Shown here: positions 1-9,800 of the stretch, piece after piece
Numbering within the stretch: position 1 is the stretch's first letter
How the letters are laid out: every line of letters starts with the position of its first letter
Assembly: GCA_037039925.1 (NCBI GenBank)
Contig: JAXRKP010000454.1
Coordinates: 70,001-134,000 of the forward strand
Length of the DNA: 64,000 nucleotides
DNA from: Doris montereyensis
Lineage: Eukaryota > Mollusca > Gastropoda > Nudibranchia > Dorididae
Direction of reading: 5' to 3'
Notes under the pieces: generated by a model
Told to the model about the DNA's origin: nothing
The model's database searches: none
What the model saw: the letters and a program-made list of their open reading frames with translations, nothing else
Made by a program: the position numbers and the translations under genes

Positions 1-199
1 AGCCTTTTTCTTTTTCTTTTTTAAATTTAGCACAGGGAACGAGGTGTGTCATATAAATGTATGTCTTTGATTTTAGTGTGAAAAGATGTTGCCGTCTTTA
101 TCGAACAGACTACAATAGTAAAACATGCCTAGGTGGAAGGAGATAATCAATTTTTTATCGGTGATATTTTTAGGGTTTTTTTTCCCTGTGTGTGTGTTG

Positions 200-816
200 T
201 TGTTTTTTGGGGGATGTTATTTTATGACGGTTTTTTGTTTGTTTTGGTGTTGTTGTTTTGTTTTGTTATCTGTTATTTTTTGGGGATTGTTTTCTTTTGT
301 TGTTGTTTGTCTTAGATTGTTTTGTTGTTGTTTTGTCGTGGATTGTTTTGTTGTTGTTTTAGATTGTTTTGTTGTTGTTGTTTTGGATTGTTTCGTTGTA
401 GCTTTTGTTTTGGATTGTTTTGTTGTTGTTGGGGGTGTTTTGGATTATTTCGTTGTTGTTGTTGTTGTTGTTGTTGCTTGGGTTTGTTTTGTTGTTGTTG
501 TTTTGGATTGTTTTGTTGTTGTTGTTTTGGATTGTTTAGTTGTTGTTGTTGTTGCTGTTGTTGTTGTTGTTGTTGTTGTTTTGGATTGTTTTGTTGTTGT
601 TGTTGTTGTTTTGGATTGTTTAGTTGTTGTTGTTGTTGTTGTTTTGGATTGTTTTGTTGTTGTTGTTGTTGTTGTTGTTTTGGATTGTTTTGTTGTTGTT
701 GTTGTTGTTATTTTGGATTGTTTTGTTGTTGTTGTTGTTGTTTTTTGGATTGTTTAGTTGTTGTTGTTGTTGTTGTTTTGGATTGTTTTGTTGTTGTTGT
801 TGTTTTGGATTGTTTA

Positions 817-847
<31 letters not shown>

Positions 848-1430
848 TGGATTGTTTAGTTGTTGCTGTTGTTGTTTTGATTTGTTTGTTGTTGTTGTTG
901 TTTTGGATTGTTTTGTTGTTGTTGTTGTTTTGGGTTGTTTAGTTGTTGTTGTTGTTGTTGTTGTTTTGGATTGTTTAGTTGTTGTTGTTGTTGTTGTTGT
1001 TGTTTTGGGTTGTTTAGTTGTTGTTGTTGTTGTTGTTGTTTTGGGTTGTTTAGTTGTTGTTGTTGTTGTTGTTGTTGTTTTGGATTGTTTTGTTGTTGTT
1101 GTTGTTATTTTGGATTGTTTTGTTGTTGTTGTTGTTTTTTTGGATTGTTTAGTTGTTGTTGTTGTTGTTGTTTTGGATTGTTTTGTTGTTGTTGTTGTTT
1201 TGGATTGTTTAGTTGTTGTTGTTGTTGTTGTTGTTGTTTTGGATTGTTTAGTTGTTGCTGTTGTTGTTTTGATTTGTTTTGTTGTTGTTGTTGTTTTGGA
1301 TTGTTTTGTTGTTGTTGTTGTTTTGGGTTGTTTAGTTGTTGTTGTTGTTGTTGTTTTGGATTGTTTAGTTGTTGTTGTTGTTGTTGTTTTTGGTTGTTTA
1401 GTTGTTGTTGTTGTTGTTTTGGATTGTTTA

Positions 1431-1461
<31 letters not shown>

Positions 1462-1590
1462 TTGTTTTTGGATTGTTTAGTTGTTGTTGTGGTTGTTGTT
1501 GTTTTGGATTGTTTAGTTGTTGTTGCTGTTTTGGGTTGTTTAGTTGTCTGTTGTTGTTATTTTAGATTGTTTTGTTGTCTGTTGTTTTGG
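200..1590. repeat. GTT-based compound minisatellite
   Basis: Runs of GTT are interrupted at irregular intervals by TTTTGGATTGTTTAGTTG-like spacers, giving a higher-order repeat of roughly 25-50 bp over about 1.3 kb. The + strand has almost no C and little A. All + frames stay open as poly-Val, poly-Cys or poly-Leu, which is a composition artefact and not coding. Confidence 0.95.
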
Positions 1591-1597
1591 GGGGGTG

Positions 1598-1728
1598 GGG
1601 TGGGAGATTTTACTCAAAATAATTTGAGAGCATTTTCGAACCGTTGGCGGAGTTTGAACCTATGACATTTGGGTTGAGAGACCAACACCTTGCCTCTGGA
1701 CTACCGACGACTCTGTTTTCAGTTTAAA
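1598..1728 (-). mobile_element. tRNA-derived SINE head (family B)
   Basis: Read on the minus strand there is an A-box-like TAGTCCAGAGGCAAGG and a B-box-like AGGTTCAAACTCC about 35 bp apart. The same head recurs near 21.5, 32.1, 42.4 and 45.1 kb. Only the head and a short stretch of body remain, next to the G/T block. Confidence 0.65.
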
Positions 1729-1839
1729 ACGGTTTGGACGTCTTTGTCAAACAGACTACGAGAATGTTCCTTGGTAAAACAAGCCTCGGTGAAAGGGAGA
1801 CAACCAAACTTTATCTGTCTTATTCTTATGGGCTTGTTC

Positions 1840-2720
1840 TTTTTATGTGAGTTTTGTTTTTGTTTTGGTTTGGTTTTTTTGGGAGTGTTGTTTTTAGAGG
1901 GGGTTTTGTTGTTGGAGAGGGTTTTTGTTGGGTTTAGGGGGGGGTTGTAGGGAAGGGAGTTGTTTGTTTAGCTTTGTTTGTTGTTTGGGTTTTGTTTAGC
2001 TTGGAGTTGTTTTTTTCATTAATGATTTTGATCACTGTGTAAAATACCATAGCTTAGATTACAATTTTTAGAAGGGTGGGCTGTCGGGTTTGGGTTTGGG
2101 TTTGGGTTTGGGTTTGGGTTTGGGTTTGGGTTTGGGTTTGGGTTTGGGTTTGGGTTTAGGTTTGGGTTTGGGTTTGGGTTTAGGTTTAGGTTTGGGTTTG
2201 GGTTTGGGTTTGGGTTTAGGTTTAGGTTTGGGTTTGGGTTTAGGTTTGGGTTTAGGTTTAGGTTTGGGTTTGGGGGTTTGGGTTTGGGTTTGGGTTTGGG
2301 TTTGGGTTTGGGTTTGGGTTTGGGTTTGGGTTTGGGTTTGGGTTTGGGTTTGGGTTTGGGTTTGGGTTCGATTTGTTATTGGTGGTTGTTGTTGTTGTTG
2401 TTTCCTTTTGGGTCTTTATTGGGATTTTCGATTGTTTGTTTCCTTTCTATAAAAAGGAGTCGTCTGTTTAAGGTTTGTTTGGGATAGGGGGGGCGGGGTT
2501 ATTATTGTTCTTGTTTATTGTTGTTCTTGTTTTATTTTGTTTGATAGAGGGGATGGCGTATATTTTGGGAAGGGGGATATTCGTGGGGGGGGGCAGGGGT
2601 TCTTTTTCCTTTTTTATTCTTGGTTTTTCCTTTTTCCTTATATTGTTCTTTTTTTCGTTCTTTTTCCTCTTTTTTTCCTTTTGTTTTGGCTTGTTTTGTT
2701 GTTGGAAAGATTACATTTCG
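1840..2720. repeat. G/T-rich low-complexity block with TTTGGG array
   Basis: Positions 2083-2368 are a nearly perfect hexamer array of GGGTTT, with interspersed GGTTTA variants. The flanks are G/T-rich with little A or C. The G-runs are spaced so that intramolecular G-quadruplexes are possible on the + strand. It resembles a telomere-variant hexamer but is interstitial. Confidence 0.9.
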
Positions 2721-2729
2721 GCTCCTTGA

Positions 2730-3025
2730 CTTCATAAAATTTGCTAAATCATCACTCGCAGCTAATTTGAGTAAACAAAATTAAGTAGGTAGTCAACAAA
2801 TAGTTGAGATATCGTATGACACACAAATAATGGCGTAACTGCTGTTTTTAATAAAATAGTGTATCACTTTAACCTAAATTATTTATATTAGATGATGATG
2901 GTGCAAATTTTGAATTCTGACGAAATGCTAATTTGCATGCTGTCACACGATGCAATTTGAGATGATGTAAAGTTATGCATCAGTTTCTATAGAGTGAAGT
3001 AATATACACCTCTTGAACAAGACAC
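2730..3025. other. unassigned intergenic sequence
   Basis: AT-rich sequence between the G/T block and the inverted element. I see no coding exon, RNA gene or repeat here. Confidence 0.5.
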
Positions 3026-3037
3026 TAGGCCTAGACA

Positions 3038-3612
3038 AAATATGACAATAAGTGACAACTCCACTAATAAAGACAGAGCAAACACGTGACGTTTCGGGTA
3101 TAACCCTTCGTCAGACAACAAACGAGAAATATTTAGAATCTAGATCTAAGTAGCAATATTTAAAAAAAGACAAATAACGTAAACAACAGAGATATGTGGC
3201 AATGTGAACTATCTAAATAGTTGTGAATAATACGAAGGAACCACAGTGGAGTGAAGTCAAAGGCGAAATATGACAATAAGTGACAACTCCACTAATAAAG
3301 ACAGAGCAAACACGTGACGTTTGACTTCACTCCACTGTGGCTCCTTCGTATTATTCACAACTATTTAGATAGTTCACATTGCCACATATCTCTGTTGTTT
3401 ACGTTATTTGTCTTTTTTAATATTGCTACTTAGATCTAGATTCTAAATATTTCTCGTTTGTTGTCTGACGAAGGGTTATCCGAAACGTCACGTGTTTGCT
3501 CTGTCTTTATTAGTGGAGTTGTCACTTATTGTCATATTTCGCCTTTGACTTCACTCCACTGTGGCTCCTTCGTATTATAGGCCTAGACTCCACTGTGGCT
3601 CCTTCGTATTAT
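3038..3612. mobile_element. inverted tandem element with hammerhead-like core (retrozyme or Penelope-derived candidate)
   Basis: The element is flanked by the 12-bp direct repeat AGGCCTAGACAA (3026-3037 and 3613-3624). It contains a monomer of about 224-228 bp: one complete copy plus a truncated second copy on the minus strand (period 3038 to 3266), then one complete plus partial copies on the + strand (period 3323 to 3547). Each full monomer carries CTGACGA, then a GGGT/ACCC stem (intact in the minus copy, shortened to AGGGTTATCC in the + copy), then GAAAC followed by GTC. That order matches the hammerhead core CUGANGA-stem II-GAAA. Tandem monomers with such cores and short target duplications are known from animal retrozymes and Penelope-like elements. 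Helix I is weak by eye, so ribozyme activity is not established. Confidence 0.45.
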
Positions 3613-3639
3613 AGGCCTAGACAATAGCGTTTATTCATC

Positions 3640-3765
3640 GGCTGAGCTGGTACCCCTTTGCGCCTGGCTCAAAAAAGAATGCATGCGTCCTTCCAAAGGA
3701 ACACAATAGCGGGACTAACATTTTCATTGCAAATTGCCAGGATCTCATGATCCCAAGGCTACCAA
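3640..3765 (-). mobile_element. SINE family A fragment
   Basis: It shares the block TCCAAAGGAACACAA...CTCATGATCCCAAG with better copies at 12.9, 35.1, 46.7 and 47.9 kb. It is diverged and truncated. Confidence 0.5.
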
Positions 3766-4276
3766 TATAATATCATGTTCTTAATCACGTTACGAGCATT
3801 AGGTCAATCTGCTTCTTGAAGCTTTAATATTATTATGATATATTTAACCACTACAGTCAAACGATAATGATTTTGTTACGATTTTGACGTTTCCCTCCGA
3901 AAGTAACTCTATTGTCTAAATCTAAATCTAATTTTGAGATGTATAGTACATGGTATTTAATCCATTTATACTGATCTCTGGGACATGTAGCTTAAAAGGG
4001 GACTACGTATCCAATACTGGTAGTCATAGATGTGAAGGGTCATTTCCGTCAGGCAAAATGAGGTCAATTTCTCAGCTGAGAAATAAGTAAATATTATGGT
4101 CATGGCTTCTTCTTGACGTATGATCTCTAGAGCCGAACCGACTGGTTTAACGAAAACAACAGACTGTTACATTGATCTGATCTTTTTAAAATCCAATTAT
4201 CTCCGACTGAAACGTTGATAAGTGAGGTATTAGCTAAAGTGAAGAAATAAGGAGGCATAGATTCTAGATCTTCAGT
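3766..4276. other. unassigned intergenic sequence
   Basis: AT-rich sequence with no recognisable exon or repeat. Confidence 0.4.
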
Positions 4277-4675
4277 CTCACATTATGAACAATGAACTAA
4301 ATAAAGAGGAATGAGTAAGTGCAAGAAAACCAAAACAATGCTAGATCTAGAGTAATTAGGGAAGCTAAAACATAAAAATTTTAATTGGGTAGGGAGAATT
4401 TAGAACAAGTTCAAATCTACAATTACCTAGGAGTAATGATTAAATCGGAGGGAAAACTAAGAGAAGAAATCAGCCACAGAATCAAAAAGGCAAGTGCAAT
4501 ATGTAACCATCTAGGAAAGGCATTTGTAGGTTTAGTAAGCAAGAATTGTCAAGGAAAATCAAAATGACAGTATACAATACAGTTTATTATCCTACTCTCC
4601 TCTATGGCAGTGAAACTTGGACTCTAGATAGTAGAGGATACAGTAGAGTACAGGCAGCTGAAATGAAATATCTCT
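4277..4675 (+). mobile_element. LINE fragment, post-RT region
   Basis: It corresponds to the interval of the LINE family from the peptide NNELNK to AAEMKYL, downstream of the RT FADD box, with frameshifts. It ends abruptly at the junction with an oppositely oriented fragment of the same family. Confidence 0.85.
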
Positions 4676-5602
4676 GTTTACATGCCAAAACCATCTCAAT
4701 TGATTTATTTCCATCTTTGTTATAATGCCATCTGCTTTGGTTTGATCTCTTATTGTTGTATTTCTGATTTTGTCTCTTTTAGTTTTTCCTACTACTCTTC
4801 TTAGATATTTCATTTCAGCTGCTTGTACTCTACTGTATTCTCTACTGTCTAAGGCCCAGGTTTCGCTGCCATAGAGAGTAGGACAATAAACTGTATTGTA
4901 TACTGCCACTTTGGTTTTTTGTTGACAATTTTTGCTTACCTACAAATGCCTTTCCTAGGTGTTATATATTGCACTTACTTTTTTTGATTCTCTGGCTGAT
5001 TTCTTCTCTTAGTTTTCCCTCTGAGTTAATCATTACTCCTAGGTAATTGTAGCTTTGAACTTGTTCTAAATTCTCCTTCCCAATTTAAGATTTTGTGTTT
5101 TAGCTTCCCTAGTTACTAGCATTGTTTTGGGTTTTTTTGTATTTACTCTCATTTCTCTTTTATTTAGTTCATTGTTCATAATGTTGATATTCGACTGAAG
5201 GTCACTTTCTGATTTTCCAAACAGAACTAAATCATCGGCAAATGAAAACATTGTTACATTTACTGGTTTGAGCTTCCACATACCTACATTTATTTTCTTC
5301 ATTTTTGAGGTTGTCTTTGTGACTGAATCCATAAATGTGATAAACAAAAGAGGACTTAGGACACAAGCCTGTCTTACTCCTATATCTACAGCAAATTCTG
5401 CAGATATGTTTCCAGCTACTCTCACTGCACATGTTGGTTTATTGTAAAAACTTTTAATGGCTTCTATTAAAGATTGCTCTACATTGTGTTCTTTTAAGGA
5501 ATCCCATAGTTCGTCCCTCCTCACAGTGTCAAATGCCTTTTCGAAGTCAATAAAACACAGGTGCAGGTCAATGTTTCTCTCAAGGAATTTTTCTATTATT
5601 TG
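4676..5602 (-). mobile_element. LINE fragment, RT palm to C-terminal region
   Basis: Minus-strand copy running from the RT motif A region (FDTVRRDELW) through the FADD box ([12 protein letters not shown]) to WFWHVNR. Both ends are truncated and frameshifts are present. The part at about 4806-5187 is complementary to the neighbouring + fragment, so the two form long hairpin arms around a spacer of about 130 bp. Confidence 0.9.
5066..5524 (-). pseudogene. reverse transcriptase fragment of the LINE
   Basis: This 152-codon open segment contains the RT thumb-side sequence PTCAVRVAGN, then VDIGVRQAC, LSPLLFITFMDS and the catalytic FADDLVLFG box. The usual GC of RQGCVLSP is changed to AC here. It lacks the endonuclease, the RT N-terminal half and the 3' end, so it is a dead fragment. 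Confidence 0.85.
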
Positions 5603-6609
5603 TCACATTCTATGTGAAAGTATTACATGTGTAGGATCTTACATTGAGGAAACGCGGCTACATAAAAAGTGTTACCACAGCCAATCTCATGATTTCTAAT
5701 CGGAACACCTGAAATGAGCTGAACGCCCCTGTAGTTTTATGTTTTGATCCATATTCATAAAATGTAATTTAATATATTTGTGACATAAAAACCTTAATTA
5801 TTAATTATATTCTATGGCAACACAAGATAGTCGGACTTGAGCAATCTAGATTTCCAAAGTTCAAAAGGGTGAAAATGCAAGCACTTAAGAATAAGTAGCG
5901 TTCTGCTCTCCCGGCTGGCACTGGCAGGAATAAGTCCCGAAATGACATGCATAGGATGTTGAAGGTGCCATAGCAACTATTTTCCCACAATTTTATGATG
6001 TTTATCTAAATACATTTAGTCGTATATGTTGATTCACATTTTTAGATTGATAACATTTAAGTGTTAAAGTCAGCGCGTACGTTTTCTGCTGTCACTATAC
6101 AATGAATAGCATTAGTGAAAAACAGCCACGCAAAAGCATTACCACCGATCTGGGAAATTGTGCAATGCATCATGGGACAGATTGGCAGTAGGAGCTAAAC
6201 GCCTCATTCTTAAGAAGTGCTGTACAGTAAAGTGGTGTACACTCAAGTGTACTGAACCAACAACTGCAAAAAGAGCAAATTGGCTGAAGCTGAAGCGTTG
6301 TAAGATCTCGGCATGATGTTGATTATTTATTTGGTAAATCAATGGTTTAGCGGTGTAACATAACAGTCTATCAATGAAAGTAACATGGGTCAAATTTGTA
6401 CCCGTTGTCAGTATATCCTTACATTTAGAGATGATACTCATCAATACCCTGAAAACGAGGCCCAGAAGGCTGTTTAACAGAATCTAGGGCACCTCAAGGC
6501 CAAATCTCAAGGCAAGCCTGTGTCGTGAGTGACCGGCTTAACAAATTCAGTTGGCATCATAAGGTATTGGAGGACCGTATTTAAATTTAACGTCTGTTTT
6601 GTATTTCAG
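5603..6609. other. upstream region of the ASB8-like gene
   Basis: No convincing exon or repeat was found. A 5' UTR exon and promoter of the downstream gene may lie here, because the coding exon is preceded by a plausible splice acceptor at 6608-6609. Confidence 0.4.
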
Positions 6610-6710
6610 CCAAAAGATCATGGCTCACATCATTGATTCACCCGATATAAGATTTCCAGACCAATCAAAACCATGAAAGCAGAAGAAGATTGTGTTCATG
6701 TGTTTACGGA

Positions 6711-6831
6711 ATGTGGTATTTAATGGAGCAGGCTCAGGAAAAATACCATTTATCGGATCGGTTGATCCGAGCGATAGGAAACTGGAAAATCAGGGACTCA
6801 GAGGAGGACATTGAGGCTTTAATCAGCTTAG
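6711..6831 (+). CDS. ASB8: ASB8-like coding exon 1
   Basis: The start is the ATG at 6711, giving MWYLMEQAQEKY, which aligns with the MWYIMQSIQSKY start region of vertebrate ASB8. An in-frame stop at 6648-6650 rules out an upstream in-frame ATG. The exon probably begins at 6610, after TATTTCAG. It ends in phase 1 at GTAAGA. Confidence 0.88.
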
Positions 6832-9800
6832 GTAAGAGATTAGGAAAACTTTTGCCATTGCCATTATTAGTTGTAGTACTATGAGTATAATTGTTGTTGT
6901 CATTGTTATTAATGAGTTAATGGATTTTAGAACGTTTTTGTAGCTTCAATGTAACAATGAAGTCACAATGAAAGGATACGTTATTGTTCAGTTTTTATTG
7001 TCAGACTAGATGCTGAAGAGATGTGAGGACAAAAGAAAATAGTGTATCTTTTTTATCACTGTAGTTCATGATGATCCTGTATTCATGAGAATGTTTGATT
7101 AGAAACTAAATCGATATTTTATTAACTCACAAAGCCCTGGCTGTTCCTTCATTATGCAGTCCCATGCAAATGGCATGCTTAATTTATTTTAAAAGAGTTT
7201 TCCTTAAGAAGCCACATAGATAAGATAAAATTATATGAAAAGGAAAAAAAGAGACTTGCTTATGACACCAAATACGCTCTCTGTATTAATTAATTAAGTG
7301 TTTTTGTTGGCATATATATAAACTTTTGAAACACAAGCGACAAAGATGTCATTACATGAAACAACTGCTTTTTTTTTAGAATTTTCATAACACCTTCTTG
7401 GACAGACTCAAACTAGTAATTTTTCACAAAGACTTCTCTGTGTAATTACAATTGCTTTGAAGCATAGGTCTACATTATTTTTTTATATTCATTAAAAACA
7501 AATTTTGAATGTCAGGCTCTCAAGAATTATTTTTGTTGGATATTGCACAAACTTTTTTATAGAATGAGATAAGTTTTTTATTTATTTATATCAATACCGT
7601 ATTCTGCTACAGTTCAGCTTATGTTACTACTTCATTGCTCTTTCTTCATGCCTATTTGAGTAGGTGCAGACGTGAATCGTCGACATGGAACATTGCTGCC
7701 TCTACAATGTGCTTGCTGTATAGGAGACTGGCAAATCCTAAAACTGTTGATATCGAGAGGAGCAAAGGTGTGGTTGGTCTTTAGATTTATTTTCCTGCAA
7801 GTTTTAACTATCATGTTAATGATAATTGAAGTGAAAAACTTGCCTTTTTCTAATTGTTGGGGGGGGGGGGGCAGCTACTGGTAGGTCCTACTTCATTTCT
7901 TTCACTCTTGTCATATGTCTTTCTTCCATCTTGCTTTTTCCTCTCAATTCACTCTGAGATCACTGCATATGATGGATGAATAAATTTTAGTGAAACAAAG
8001 CAATGTGTGTAATTTCCTCTTTTAATTGCACTTTATTGTTATGATATCAACAAATTTCAAAATTTGACCAAGAAAACTGCTTTAAGGTGTTGAACGGCTT
8101 GGCAATAAGAAATTTGTCTTAAGGTTTCCAGTTTGTTAGTCAATAAATGTCACATCCGTTTTGGTGACACTTCTTTTAGATCTTTGTAATTTTCTATCTC
8201 TGCTTCTTTTTTTTTTTTTTTATCCACGTTTCCTGGAGATTTTCTGAAAGGTAAATCATACGATAATCAATTGCAGATTCAGTATGCTTTACTGGTACAA
8301 TCTGATATTGTTAATCACAATTCAACATTACTTTTTACACACAAGGAGTAAACTTGATTTAGTTCTCCCTTTGAATTTCAAATCCAGGTGAATGAAGTGG
8401 ATGGCTATAACAGAACAGCCCTTCATTACGCAGCTGAGCAGCATGAACAATGTGTCAAAATATTGCTAGAGGTATGACGCAGCACAAGGATTTTATTTTT
8501 TTTTTGCTTATTTTTTTTTATTGAAGTTAATAGCGTAAGGAAAGGAGTGTCTATGTTGACCATTGTAGGACAAGCATAAAACATAAATTTTGGTCGACTT
8601 TGCCCCAGACCAGGAATCAAACTCGGGCCTCCAAAGAAATAGTCAGACGTTCTACCGACTGAACTACCGACGCCTCAAAAAACGGGTAGAAGATAAAAAG
8701 ATTTAAATAGCAAAATTTGTGAAGGATACAAATCATTTTGCATTTGATAAATTAACATGCTTTCTGTCATTTGTATTCTCCTTTGCATGTGACGTCAATG
8801 AAATCAAAGCTTACATACAAGGTAAAAGTTAAACTGCTCAAACTTTTACGATCTGTGAAATTTAATGATATGTTTTGCTTAGAAGCTTGTCATGATTTTT
8901 TCTGAGAGACTCGAAGTTTGAAATTTGTTTCAAACACAATGAATTATGAAATCTTAGAGAAAGAATTGGTTCTCATTATAAAATTGAAATCATTTCTACC
9001 TGTAGAATGGAGCCCATATTGACCAGGGGGACGGAAACGGAGACACAGCCTTACACTGGGCGGCATACAAAGAACAATGCTAGATGTGTCAGACAGCTAC
9101 TTCTACACAGCGCTAATGTCAATGCTGTCGATCTGAACTATGACACACCAATCAGTTGGGCTTCCCGTAAAAGGTGAGTCAGAGATTTCCTGACAGTGTA
9201 CTATGTGTAAGTCTGTAAGGTGAGTGAGAGATTTCCTGACAGTGTACTATTTGTAAGTCCATAAAGGTGAGTGAGATTTCATGACAGTGTCTATATGTGA
9301 AAATCCATTAAGGTGATTGAGAGATATCTGACAGTGTCCTATGTGAAAGTCTGTAAAGGTGAGTGAGAGATTTCCTGACAGTGTACTATGTGTAAATCCA
9401 TTAAGGTGATTGAGAGATTTCATGACAGTGTACTATGTGTAAATCCATTAAGGTGATTGAGAGATTCCATGACAGTGTATTATGTGTAAATCCATTAAGG
9501 TGATTGAGAGATTCCATGACAGTGTATTATGTGTAAATCCATTAAGGTGATTGAGAGATTTCATGACAGTGTATTATGTGTAAATCCATAAAGGTGAGTG
9601 AGAGATTTCATGACAGTGTATTATGTGTAAATCCATTAAGGTGAGTGAGAGATTTCATGACAGTGTACTATGTGTAAATCCATTAAGGTGAGTGAGAGAT
9701 TTCCTGACAGTGTACTTTTTGTAAGTCCATAAAGGTGAGTGAGAGATTTCATGACAGTGTATTATGTGTAAATCCATAAAAGGTGAGTGAGAGATTTCAT

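Noticed and set aside
125..1565. Long + strand open frames of poly-Val, poly-Cys and poly-Leu
   Set aside because: They are translations of GTT repeats; no start context, codon variety or domain.
2083..2368. Telomere
   Set aside because: The hexamer is TTTGGG with TTTAGG variants, not the usual TTAGGG, and unique sequence continues on both sides.
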